Source of the DNA: Streptomyces sp. BA2
GTDB taxonomy: Bacteria > Actinomycetota > Actinomycetes > Streptomycetales > Streptomycetaceae
Assembly: GCF_009769735.1 (NCBI RefSeq)
Contig: NZ_WSRO01000002.1
Location: forward strand, 6,584,001-6,648,000
DNA length: 64,000 nucleotides
Direction: 5' to 3'
In this document: piece after piece, positions 1 through 9,844 of the stretch
Position numbering within the stretch: the first letter of the stretch is position 1
Layout of the letters: each line of letters begins with the position of its first letter
Translations under genes and position numbers: made by a program
Notes under the pieces: model-generated
Seen by the model: the letters and a program-made list of their open reading frames with translations, nothing else
What the model was told of the DNA's origin: nothing
Database searches by the model: none

Positions 1-1121
1 CGAGCGCCGTCGGATCCGCCCTGCCGTTCGCGGCGTGGGACCTGACGATGTGGCGTTTCATCGGCGGCATCGGCATCGGCATGGCCTCCGTCATCGGCCC
101 GGCCTACATCGCCGAGGTCGCCCCGCCCGCGTACCGAGGCCGCCTCGCCTCCTTCCAGCAGGCCGCGATCGTCATCGGTATCGCCGTGTCGCAGCTGGTC
201 AACTACGGCATCCTGAAGCTGGCGGACGACGACCAGCGCGGCAAGCTGATGGGCCTCGAAGCCTGGCAGCTGATGCTCGGCGTCATGGTCATCCCGGCCG
301 TCCTGTACGGCGTGCTCTCCTTCGTCATCCCCGAGTCGCCGCGCTTCCTGATCTCGGTCGGCCGTGACGTCGAGGCGAAGAAGGTGCTCGGCGAGGTCGA
401 GGGCACCAAGATCGACCTGGACGCGCGCGTCGCGGAGATCCACGAGGGCATGCGCCGCGAGCACAAGTCCTCCTTCAAGGACCTGCTCGGCAAGGTCGGC
501 TTCCTGCCGATCGTCTGGATCGGCATCGGCCTCTCGGTGTTCCAGCAGCTCGTCGGCATCAACGTGATCTTCTACTACTCGAACCAGCTGTGGCAGTCGA
601 TCGGGCACGACCCGAGCAGCTCGTTCCTGTACTCGTTCGAGACGTCGATCGTGAACATCGTCGGCACGGTCATCGCGATGATCTTCGTCGACCGGATCGG
701 CCGCAAGCCGCTGGCTCTGATCGGCTCCGCCGGTATGGCCCTGGCGCTGTTCACCATGGCCTGGGCGTTCTCGTACCGGACCGGCTCCGGCGACAACGTC
801 TCGCTGCCGGACGCGCAGGGTCTGACCGCGATCATCGCCGCCAACCTCTTCGTGCTCTTCTTCGCCCTCTCCTGGGGCGTGGTGGTCTGGGTCCTGCTCG
901 GCGAGATCTTCCCGAACCGGATCCGCGCCGCCGCCCTCGGTGTGGCCGCGTCCGCCCAGTGGCTCGCCAACTTCGCGATCACGAAGACGTTCCCGAGCAT
1001 GTCCGAGTGGAGCCTGACCGGCTCGTACATCATCTACGGCGGCTTCGCGGCGCTCTCCATCCCCTTCGTCATGAAGTTCGTCAGAGAGACGAAGGGCAAG
1101 ACCCTGGAGGAGATGGGCTAA
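1..1121 (+). CDS. glcP: Sugar-porter MFS permease (GlcP-like glucose transporter), 5' end cut by window
   Basis: The reading frame is open from base 3, so the first part of the gene lies outside the window; about 372 residues remain. It is an inner-membrane proton/sugar symporter of the major facilitator sugar-porter family. Visible family signatures are PESPRFL after the sixth helix, QQLVGINVIFYYS in helix 7, the loop motif DRIGRKPL, and the C-terminal ETKGKTLEEM. Hydrophobic helices fill the rest. In S. coelicolor the glucose permease gene glcP1 sits just upstream of ftsY, which matches this position (recalled synteny). Glucose is therefore the likely substrate, but residues alone do not separate glucose from other hexoses or pentoses. 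The gene ends in a bidirectional hairpin shared with the convergent oxidoreductase. Confidence 0.85.
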   Translation, partial: SAVGSALPFAAWDLTMWRFIGGIGIGMASVIGPAYIAEVAPPAYRGRLASFQQAAIVIGIAVSQLVNYGILKLADDDQRGKLMGLEAWQLMLGVMVIPAVLYGVLSFVIPESPRFLISVGRDVEAKKVLGEVEGTKIDLDARVAEIHEGMRREHKSSFKDLLGKVGFLPIVWIGIGLSVFQQLVGINVIFYYSNQLWQSIGHDPSSSFLYSFETSIVNIVGTVIAMIFVDRIGRKPLALIGSAGMALALFTMAWAFSYRTGSGDNVSLPDAQGLTAIIAANLFVLFFALSWGVVVWVLLGEIFPNRIRAAALGVAASAQWLANFAITKTFPSMSEWSLTGSYIIYGGFAALSIPFVMKFVRETKGKTLEEMG

Positions 1122-1147
1122 TCCCCGCTGCCCCTCCTCTGAGGAAG

Positions 1148-1186
1148 CTGCCCCGGCTCAAGGACCTATTCCTTGAGCCGGGGCAG
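1148..1186. terminator. Bidirectional hairpin terminator between convergent genes
   Basis: A 17-bp perfect inverted repeat (CTGCCCCGGCTCAAGGA and its complement) with a 5-nt loop lies 26 nt after the permease stop. The minus-strand oxidoreductase stop codon falls in the loop, so the last few codons of that gene are encoded in the stem. Positioned to terminate both transcripts. Confidence 0.85.
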
Positions 1187-2146
1187 TACGTTTTCGCAGA
1201 AGTGGTGCAGGCTGCGCCATCCCTCGTCGACCGGCATCCCTCCGGAGAGCGGATGCAGTACGAGATTTGCGGCGCCGCCCCGCACGTACGCCACGCACTC
1301 GTCGGGCGTGAGGACGCGGTAGACGCCCTCGGCGCGCAGCTCCTCGACCGTGGTGGCGGCGGACTTCACCGCCGAGCGGATGTCCTTGGACTGCCAGGAG
1401 GCGTAGGTGCGCGCCTCGTGCAGGAAGTGCTCGCCGTGCTCCGCCCAGGTGCGGTCCGGGTCGTCCGCAATGTGCAGGAGCGGGGTCTCGGCGGCGGGCA
1501 TCATCGTCCAGCCCTCGGTGCCGTACTCCGCGAGGCGTTCGTTGTAGTACGCCTCAAGGTCCGGCAGATGGGCGCTGGGGAAGAACGGCAGGCCGAGCCG
1601 GGCCGCGCGGCGGGCCGCCGCCTGCGAGGAGCCGCCGACCAGGAGCATCGGATGCGGCTGGGTGAACGGGCGCGGGGTGACGCGCGCGGTGCGGCCGCGG
1701 AACTCGAAGGGCTCGCCCGTCCACGCCCGCAACAGGGTCTCAAGGAGCTCGTCCTGGAGCTTGCCGCGCCGCTTCCAGTCGACGCCGAACGCCTCGTACT
1801 CCTCGGGCCGGTAGCCGATCCCCGCCACGGTGACCAGGCGACCGCCGCTGAGCAGGTCGAGTACGGCGATGTCCTCGGCGAGCCGCAGCGGATCGTGCAG
1901 CGGGCCGATGATCGCGGAGACCGTGACCGCGATGCGGCGGGTGGCGCCGAAGACCGCGCCGGCGAAAGTGAAGGGCGAGGGCAGCCAGTTGTTGCCGACG
2001 CCGTGGTGTTCCTCGGTCTGCACGGTGGAGATGCCCCGGTCGTCGGCGTACGTGGCCATCTCCAGGGCGGCCTTGTAGCGCTCGCTCAGCGAGGCGGGTG
2101 TCGCGTCCGGATCGACGAGGTTGAAGCGTACGACTGTGACGGGCAT
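1166..2146 (-). CDS. LLM-class flavin-dependent oxidoreductase
   Basis: This 326-residue cytoplasmic protein has the luciferase-like TIM-barrel layout. Visible elements are an N-terminal strand with TVVRFNLVD, QTEEHHG near residue 44, the HDPLRLAEDIAVLDLLSGGR block typical of FMN- or F420-using members, and a nitrilotriacetate-type GGSSQAAARRAARLG phosphate-binding segment. The ATG start at 2146 is preceded by GGGGGACG, a plausible ribosome site. The substrate cannot be read from sequence; the family includes monooxygenases and F420-dependent dehydrogenases. It is convergent with the sugar permease and separated by 91 nt from the NCS1 permease gene on the same strand. Confidence 0.8.
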   Translation of the reverse strand: MPVTVVRFNLVDPDATPASLSERYKAALEMATYADDRGISTVQTEEHHGVGNNWLPSPFTFAGAVFGATRRIAVTVSAIIGPLHDPLRLAEDIAVLDLLSGGRLVTVAGIGYRPEEYEAFGVDWKRRGKLQDELLETLLRAWTGEPFEFRGRTARVTPRPFTQPHPMLLVGGSSQAAARRAARLGLPFFPSAHLPDLEAYYNERLAEYGTEGWTMMPAAETPLLHIADDPDRTWAEHGEHFLHEARTYASWQSKDIRSAVKSAATTVEELRAEGVYRVLTPDECVAYVRGGAANLVLHPLSGGMPVDEGWRSLHHFCENVLPRLKE

Positions 2147-2237
2147 GGAAAACGTCCCCCTTCACCGTGGGCGGGCGAAGAGGGACGTTAGATGACGCGG
2201 TGTCAGATGGCCAGGGCCCGGGGGCAGTTGTTCCGGA

Positions 2238-3695
2238 TCAGGCCGAGACCAGCTCGCTCTCGCCCTCGCCCCGGCCCTCGCCCTTGCCCTGCGGGGCCTC
2301 GACGGCCGGGGTCCTCGGAAGCACCGCGTACAGCACGGCCGCGATGAGGATCGTGGCCAGCCAGCCCAGGCCGTTGCGGCCGACCCAGGAGGTGGCGAGC
2401 GGGCCGCTGAACCAGTCGACCTTCGTGAAGAGCAGCCCGACCACCAGGGCGATCGCCCACGCCGTCATGGCCTGCCAGGCGAAGCCCGCCTTGTACCAGT
2501 AGGCGCTGGTGCGCTTGGTGTCCATCAGCGCTTCGCCGTCGTACGTCTTCCTGCGCAGCATGTCGATGCCGAAGACGCCGATCCAGGCGGAGAAGGCGAC
2601 TGCGAGCAGGGTCAGGAAGGAGATGAACGAGCCGATGAAGCTGGTGGCCACGTTCATCAGGAGGTAGCCGAAGATCAGGCTGATGAGGGCGTTGATGGAA
2701 ACGGCCCACGTGCGCGGGACCTTGATGCCGAGCGTCATGGCGGTGAAGCCCGCGGAGTACATCGACATGGAGTTGATCAGGAGCATGCCGATCAGGGCCA
2801 TCAGCAGGTAGGGCACGGCGATCCACGTCGGCAGGAGCTGGCCGAGGAAGGAGACCGGGTCCGAGGCCTCCGACAGGCTCGGCGTGCTGACCGCCATGAC
2901 CGCGCCCATCAGGACCATCGGTACGACGACGATGCCGGCGCCGCCGACGGCGTTGCCCACCAGGGCCTTGTTCGAGGCCTTGCGCGGGAGGTAGCGGGTG
3001 AAGTCCGGGCCGGTGGGGACCCAGCTGATGCCGCCCGCGGCGATCACGCCGACGCCCGCGACCATCGCCGCGGTGGAGCCCGCGGACTGCGAGAAGACGT
3101 CCGACCAGGGGGTGTTGGCCACCAGATAGACCAGGACGAGGACGCTGAACGCGCCGAAGAGGTACGTCGCCCAGGTGTTGCAGATGTGCAGGACCTTGCG
3201 GCCCAGGCCGCTGATGACGAACGTACCGGCGACGAAGGCGACCAGCGTCACGACTGTCAGCCACTTGCTGGACTTCACGCCGAAGCAGATGTCCAGGACG
3301 GTGATGATCGCGTACGCGCCCGTCACCGCGTTGATCGTCTCCCAGCCCCAGCGGGCGACCCAGATCAGCGAACCCGGGAAGAGGTTGCCGCGCTGGCCGA
3401 AGACGGCGCGCGAGAGCGTCATGCCGGGGGAGCCGCCGCGCTTGCCCGAGATGGAGATCAGTCCGACCATGCCGTAACTCAGGACCGGTGAGACGAGGGC
3501 GACGACCAGGGCCTGCCAGAAGTTGAGGCCGTTGGTGACGATGAGACCGGCGCCCATGGTGAGCAGCAGGACGCTGATGTTGGCCGCCACCCAGGTGGGG
3601 AACAGCTCGCGGGTGCGGCCGGTGCGCTCGGAGTCGGGGACGGGCTCGAGGCCGCGTGTCTCCAGGGCGCCTTCGGTTTCGGCGGTGGTGCTCAT
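2238..3695 (-). CDS. NCS1 family purine/pyrimidine permease (cytosine permease-like)
   Basis: A 485-residue membrane protein with about twelve hydrophobic segments, belonging to the nucleobase:cation symporter-1 family. Supporting motifs are NGLNFWQALVVAL in the first helices, GVKSSKW between early helices, WVARWGWETINAVTGAYA in helix 3, and the substrate-loop stretch SWVPTGPDFTRYLPR. It probably imports cytosine, hydroxymethylpyrimidine or a related base with protons or sodium; substrate is inference. The frame is open up to an ATG at 3794, but the residues before MSTTAETEG look unlike coding sequence of the family, so I place the start at 3695. The C-terminal tail is a low-complexity GKGEGRGEGESE stretch. 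It is divergent from ftsY. Confidence 0.82.
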   Translation of the reverse strand: MSTTAETEGALETRGLEPVPDSERTGRTRELFPTWVAANISVLLLTMGAGLIVTNGLNFWQALVVALVSPVLSYGMVGLISISGKRGGSPGMTLSRAVFGQRGNLFPGSLIWVARWGWETINAVTGAYAIITVLDICFGVKSSKWLTVVTLVAFVAGTFVISGLGRKVLHICNTWATYLFGAFSVLVLVYLVANTPWSDVFSQSAGSTAAMVAGVGVIAAGGISWVPTGPDFTRYLPRKASNKALVGNAVGGAGIVVVPMVLMGAVMAVSTPSLSEASDPVSFLGQLLPTWIAVPYLLMALIGMLLINSMSMYSAGFTAMTLGIKVPRTWAVSINALISLIFGYLLMNVATSFIGSFISFLTLLAVAFSAWIGVFGIDMLRRKTYDGEALMDTKRTSAYWYKAGFAWQAMTAWAIALVVGLLFTKVDWFSGPLATSWVGRNGLGWLATILIAAVLYAVLPRTPAVEAPQGKGEGRGEGESELVSA

Positions 3696-3893
3696 GGGGT
3701 GGGGTCCGTGCCTCTCGCTCGGATCGCAACGCCGCGATCCGTCCGTGGGGGTGATCGCGTTGGACTCTACGCGCGTTGATGCGGAGAGCTCCATCGTACT
3801 TTAGTCCGAGTAGTGCCCTCTATGAGCTTATGTTCTTTGGAGGAAGCTACAGCTTGAGCCCCTGTTGCCCCCATGGCTGATACTGGGTGAGTT

Positions 3894-5102
3894 ATGGAAA
3901 TCGTCATCCTTGCTGTAGTCATCGCCGTGGTCGTGATCGGCGCGCTCGGCGGGCTCGTGATCGGCAGCCGCAAGAAGAAGCAGCTGCCGCCGCAGGCCCC
4001 GTCGTCCACGCCCACCATCACCGCCCCTCCGGCCGAGCCGCATGTCGGCGACGAGGCCGAGACGCCGCGCGACGAACCGCGCCGCACGATCGAGGAGGTG
4101 GAACTCCCGGGCGCCGGAGCCGAGGCGCCGGTCGTCACCGAAGAGGCTCCCGAAGCCGCTCCGGAGATCGAGACCCCGGAGCCCACGGCAGGTCGCCTGG
4201 TCCGTCTGCGCTCGCGGCTCTCCCGCTCGCAGAACGCGCTCGGCAAGGGGCTGCTCACGCTCCTCTCCCGCGAGCACCTGGACGAGGACACGTGGGAGGA
4301 GATCGAGGACACGCTCCTCACCGCCGATGTCGGCGTCGCCCCCACCCAGGAACTGGTCGAGCGGCTGCGCGAGCGTGTCCGCGTGCTCGGCACCCGTACC
4401 CCGGACGACCTGCGCAACCTGCTGCGCGAGGAACTCATCACCCTGCTCGGCCCGGACTTCGACCGCACGGTCAAGACCGAGTCGGGCCTGGAGACCCCCG
4501 GCATCGTGATGGTCGTCGGCGTGAACGGCACCGGCAAGACCACCACCACCGGCAAGCTCGCCCGCGTCCTGGTCGCCGACGGCCGCTCCGTGGTCCTCGG
4601 CGCCGCCGACACGTTCCGCGCGGCCGCCGCCGACCAGCTGCAGACCTGGGGCGAGCGCGTCGGCGCGCGCACGGTCCGCGGCCCCGAGGGCGGCGACCCG
4701 GCGTCGATCGCCTTCGACGCGGTCAAGGAAGGCATCGCGGAGGGCGCCGACGTCGTCCTCATCGACACCGCGGGGCGGCTGCACACCAAGACCGGCCTGA
4801 TGGACGAGCTCGGCAAGGTCAAGCGCGTCGTCGAGAAGCACGCGCCGCTGGACGAGGTGCTGCTCGTCCTGGACGCCACCACCGGGCAGAACGGCCTGGT
4901 GCAGGCGCGGGTCTTCGCCGAGGTCGTCGACATCACCGGCATCGTCCTGACGAAGCTGGACGGCACCGCCAAGGGCGGAATCGTTGTCGCCGTTCAGCGG
5001 GAGTTGGGTGTGCCGGTGAAGTTGGTGGGTCTTGGCGAGGGCGCGGACGACCTGGCGCCGTTCGAGCCCGAGGCGTTCGTGGACGCGTTGATCGGCGAGT
5101 AG
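3894..5102 (+). CDS. ftsY: Signal recognition particle receptor FtsY
   Basis: FtsY (402 aa) is the membrane-associated GTPase that docks SRP-ribosome complexes on the translocon. Residues 4-22 form a hydrophobic anchor (VILAVVIAVVVIGALGGLV), as in actinobacterial FtsY, followed by an acidic, proline-rich A domain to about residue 100. The NG domain follows: helical N domain with LSREHLDEDTWEEIEDTLL, P-loop GVNGTGKTTTTGKLA near residue 209, DTFRAAAADQLQ, DTAGRLHTK near 291, TKLDGTAKGG, and the closing GLGEGADDLAPF. All GTPase motifs are intact. The ATG at 3894 begins the hydrophobic anchor directly. It partners with Ffh encoded about 7.5 kb downstream. Confidence 0.97.
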   Translation: MEIVILAVVIAVVVIGALGGLVIGSRKKKQLPPQAPSSTPTITAPPAEPHVGDEAETPRDEPRRTIEEVELPGAGAEAPVVTEEAPEAAPEIETPEPTAGRLVRLRSRLSRSQNALGKGLLTLLSREHLDEDTWEEIEDTLLTADVGVAPTQELVERLRERVRVLGTRTPDDLRNLLREELITLLGPDFDRTVKTESGLETPGIVMVVGVNGTGKTTTTGKLARVLVADGRSVVLGAADTFRAAAADQLQTWGERVGARTVRGPEGGDPASIAFDAVKEGIAEGADVVLIDTAGRLHTKTGLMDELGKVKRVVEKHAPLDEVLLVLDATTGQNGLVQARVFAEVVDITGIVLTKLDGTAKGGIVVAVQRELGVPVKLVGLGEGADDLAPFEPEAFVDALIGE

Positions 5103-5131
5103 CACTGGACCCACCGGGCGCCATCGCGAAG

Positions 5132-5170
5132 AAATGCCCCACCCCGGGGTGCAGCCGGGGCGGGGCATTT
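5132..5170 (+). terminator. Terminator hairpin after ftsY
   Basis: AAATGCCCC-A-CCCCGG pairs with CCGGGG-C-GGGGCATTT with a single mismatch and a short loop, 29 nt after the ftsY stop. It lies just before the 3' end of the convergent prim-pol gene and may serve both. Confidence 0.85.
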
Positions 5171-5190
5171 CCGTGTGCGGGCGGTGACTG

Positions 5191-5853
5191 CTACGCGGGT
5201 GAGCGGTGCGCCACGTACGCCAGGGTCCCGAGCAGCAGCCGCGCCTGCGGGGGATGCGTCGCCGAGTCCAGGTCCGGGGGCCGCAGCCAGCGGACCGGGC
5301 CGAGGCCCCCGCGGTCGGACGGCGGGGCCGTGATGTGCGTGCCGGGTCCCAGGCCGTGCAGGTCGATGCCGGCGTCGTCCCAGCCCATGCGGTAGAGCAG
5401 CTGGGGGAGTTCGGCGGCGGCGCCGGGGGCGACGAAGAAGTGCGCCCGGCCCTGCGGGGTGGCGGCCACCGGGCCGAGCGGCAGGCCCATGCGCTCCAGG
5501 CGGACCAGGGCCCTGCGGCCGGCTGCCTCTGCCACCTCGATGACGTCGAAGGCGCGCCCCACGGGCAGCAGTACGGCGGCGCCCGGGAGCTGCGCCCAGG
5601 CCTCGGTCACTTCGTCGAGCGTCGCCCCGGCGGGGACCTCGGGAGCGAACTCCAGGGGGTGGGCGCCGGGGGCCGTGCAGTCGGCCGCGCCGCAGGAGCA
5701 GCGGCCGTCCAGGGCGCGTGCGCCGGGGACCGCGGCCCATCCCCACAGTCCGGTGTACTCCGCCACCGCGATGCAGTCCGACGTGCGGCCGCGCCGCCGT
5801 GAACCGGTGCGAGGCTTGTCGGTCCCCCGGATGCCGCCGATCGTGAAGCCCAT
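5191..5853 (-). CDS. Stand-alone prim-pol-like protein (bifunctional primase/polymerase N-terminal domain)
   Basis: A 220-residue protein resembling the N-terminal prim-pol domain seen in actinobacterial replication proteins and mobile-element primases. Supporting segments are VAEYTGLWGWAAVPGAR, the CSCGAADCTAPGAHPL block with its small Cys cluster and PGxHP-type motif, the strand GRAFDVIEVAEAAG, and QGRAHFFV. No helicase or C-terminal domain follows. The catalytic hDhD acids of active prim-pols are replaced by DVIEV, so it may be inactive. In S. coelicolor a homologous gene occupies the same place between ftsY and nsdA (recalled). The role is unknown; a regulatory or nucleic-acid-binding function is inference. 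Confidence 0.7.
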   Translation of the reverse strand: MGFTIGGIRGTDKPRTGSRRRGRTSDCIAVAEYTGLWGWAAVPGARALDGRCSCGAADCTAPGAHPLEFAPEVPAGATLDEVTEAWAQLPGAAVLLPVGRAFDVIEVAEAAGRRALVRLERMGLPLGPVAATPQGRAHFFVAPGAAAELPQLLYRMGWDDAGIDLHGLGPGTHITAPPSDRGGLGPVRWLRPPDLDSATHPPQARLLLGTLAYVAHRSPA

Positions 5854-6294
5854 GCCCCCTCCAACGGGTCGAGCGCGGTGTGGTTACGTGACGGAATCGG
5901 ATCGTGACCCTGTGTTTTTGTGTGGCGCCCGATGGCTTCAGGCTGGCTTCAGATGGCTTCAGGGGTGTGCGCGCTGTCATTCGCGCCCCCGAGTGCTCCC
6001 TTCCGCCCACCTTCGGTCGTCCACTGTCAAGTCAATCGCTTGTAGCGGGCCGGGAGTTCATTCGAAGGGGTGGCGAATGGTGGCGTTTCCGCGATCGCCC
6101 TCGCCGGAGGGGTGATCGTAGGATTACTTTCAGTGCATGGCCCCTGAGTGTCGTGCACTCGTGGGTATGCCGGAGGCAAGTCGGTTTCCTGTTCGATGGG
6201 TGACGTTCTCCGGACGGAGAGCCGCAATGGGCGGCATTCTGGTAGGGCTTGGCATGGACCGCGTGCAAGTGTCGTGAGGGATGGGGGCGTTCCA

Positions 6295-7770
6295 GTGGGC
6301 GGCAATGGCGGAAGTGGTGCGAACGCTGAGAAGCGCCCCAACGAACTGCTCAATTCCTGGTTCGTGCGCAGCGGCTGGTCGAAGGGTGAGCTGGCGCGTC
6401 AAGTGAACCGCAGGGCACGGCAGTTGGGTGCGCATCACATCTCCACCGACACCTCGCGCGTGCGGCGCTGGCTGGACGGCGAGAACCCCCGCGAGCCCAT
6501 CCCGCGCATCCTCTCCGAGCTGTTCTCCGAGCGGTTCGGCTGTGTCGTCGCGGTCGAGGACCTCGGTCTTCGCGCCGCGCACCAGGCGCCCTCCGTCTCG
6601 GGCGTCGACCTGCCCTGGACCGGGCCCCAGACCGTCGCGCTCATCAGCGAGTTCTCGCGCAGCGACCTGATGCTGGCCCGGCGCGGCTTCCTCGGCACCT
6701 CGCTCGCGCTCTCGGCCGGCCCCGCCCTCATCGAGCCCATGCAGCGCTGGCTGGTCCCCGGCCCGGTGTCCCCCGTCGGCGACCCGGAGCCGCCCACGCC
6801 GTCCCGCAGGCCCGGCCGGCTCTCCAAACCGGAGCTGGACCTCCTGGAGTCCACGACCGTGATGTTCCGGCAGTGGGACGCGCAGTGCGGGGGAGGCCTG
6901 CGGCGCAAGGCGGTCGTCGGCCAACTGCACGAGGTGACGGACCTGTTGCAGGAGCCCCAGCCGGAGGCCACGTCCAAGCGGCTCTTCAAGGTCGCGGGCG
7001 AGCTGGCCGAGCTGGCCGGCTGGATGAGCTACGACGTAGGCCTCCAGCCCACCGCCCAGAAGTACTTCGTCCTGGCCCTGCACGCCGCGAAGGAAGCCGG
7101 CGAGAAGCCGCTGGGTTCGTACATCCTCTCCAGCATGAGCCGCCAGATGATCCACCTCGGGCGGCCCGACGACGCGCTCGAACTGATCCACCTCGCGCAG
7201 TACGGAAGCCGTGACTGCGCGAGCCCGCGCACCCAGGCCATGCTGTATGCGATGGAGGCCCGTGCCTACGCCAGCATGGGCCAGCCCGGCAAGTGCAAGC
7301 GGGCCGTGCGCATGGCCGAGGACACCTTCGCCGACGCCGCCGACTTCGACGAGCCCGAGCCCGACTGGATCCGCTTCTTCTCCGAGGCCGAGCTGAACGG
7401 CGAGAACGCTCACTCGTTCCGCGACCTGGCCTATGTGGCGGGCCGCAGCCCCACGTACGCCTCGCTCGCCGAGCCCGTCATGGAGCGCGCCGTCGACCTC
7501 TTCGGCAAGGACTCCGAGCACCAGCGTTCGTACGCACTGAACCTCATCGGCATGGCCACGGTCCACCTGCTCCAGCGCGAGCCCGAGCAGAGCACGGTGC
7601 TCGCGGGCGAGGCCCTCACCATCGCCAAGAAGGTCCGCTCCGAGCGGGTCAACACCCGCCTCCGCACGACCGTGGACACCGCCGTGCGGGACTTCGGCGA
7701 CATCGCCGAGGTCGTGCAGCTCACCGACCGGCTCGCCGTCGACATGCCGGAATCCGCGGAGGCGGTCTGA
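6295..7770 (+). CDS. nsdA: NsdA-type TPR regulator (negative effector of differentiation and antibiotics)
   Basis: A 491-residue protein matching the conserved Streptomyces NsdA, whose loss in S. coelicolor increases antibiotic production and sporulation (recalled knowledge). The N-terminal 70 residues form a helix-turn-helix-like region (ELLNSWFVRSGWSKGELARQVN, then TSRVRRWLDGENPREPIP) of the kind found in Streptomyces XRE/TPR proteins. A short hydrophobic RRGFLGTSLALSAGPALI segment follows near residue 125, then helical repeats with TPR character from about residue 180 to the end. The GTG at 6295 is chosen over earlier codons because the family begins at GGNGGSGANAEKRPNELL. It is monocistronic, with a 301-nt gap before amtB. 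Confidence 0.88.
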   Translation: MGGNGGSGANAEKRPNELLNSWFVRSGWSKGELARQVNRRARQLGAHHISTDTSRVRRWLDGENPREPIPRILSELFSERFGCVVAVEDLGLRAAHQAPSVSGVDLPWTGPQTVALISEFSRSDLMLARRGFLGTSLALSAGPALIEPMQRWLVPGPVSPVGDPEPPTPSRRPGRLSKPELDLLESTTVMFRQWDAQCGGGLRRKAVVGQLHEVTDLLQEPQPEATSKRLFKVAGELAELAGWMSYDVGLQPTAQKYFVLALHAAKEAGEKPLGSYILSSMSRQMIHLGRPDDALELIHLAQYGSRDCASPRTQAMLYAMEARAYASMGQPGKCKRAVRMAEDTFADAADFDEPEPDWIRFFSEAELNGENAHSFRDLAYVAGRSPTYASLAEPVMERAVDLFGKDSEHQRSYALNLIGMATVHLLQREPEQSTVLAGEALTIAKKVRSERVNTRLRTTVDTAVRDFGDIAEVVQLTDRLAVDMPESAEAV

Positions 7771-7927
7771 GCGCGCCCCACCAGAACTCCGGCCGCGGCC
7801 GGTCCATCCCGAACTGCCCGACTCGGCTCCCCCACGCCAGGTCAATCGGATGGCCGCCGCGGCCGGTTTGTGCGGTGTGCGCAGGGTATGAAACCGCGCC
7901 CCGCCTGACCCGGCAGTTCATGGACGC

Positions 7928-7963
7928 GTAACACGCACGACCTCTTCGTCACTGCGGCGAAAC
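7928..7963 (+). promoter_or_regulatory. Putative GlnR-binding site upstream of amtB
   Basis: GTAAC at 7928, GACCT at 7939, GTCAC at 7948 and GAAAC at 7959 approximate the actinobacterial GlnR pattern of alternating GTnAC and GAAAC half sites with 6-nt spacers. The 3' pair (GTCAC-N6-GAAAC) is an exact match; the 5' pair is degraded and the middle spacer is 4 rather than 6 nt. It lies about 110 nt before the amtB start, consistent with nitrogen control of the operon. Confidence 0.5.
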
Positions 7964-8071
7964 ATCGAGGGGCGCCCCCTGAAACGGCACTGGGCCAATC
8001 TCATGGCGCATAACGGCCCACCCCCTCTTGCCCCGCCCGCACGGGCCGCATACGACGACGAGGAGACGCCG

Positions 8072-9777
<1,706 letters not shown>

Positions 9778-9804
9778 TCCGGACCGGGCAGGGCTGAGCA
9801 GGCT

Positions 9805-9834
9805 GAACTGAGCGGAACTGAGCGGGACTGACAG
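9805..9834. repeat. Three tandem 10-bp repeats before glnD
   Basis: GAACTGAGCG occurs twice in direct succession, followed by the diverged GGACTGACAG, immediately upstream of the glnD ribosome site (CAGGAG). One of several short tandem duplications in this window. Confidence 0.75.
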
Positions 9835-9844
9835 GAGCTGCTGG

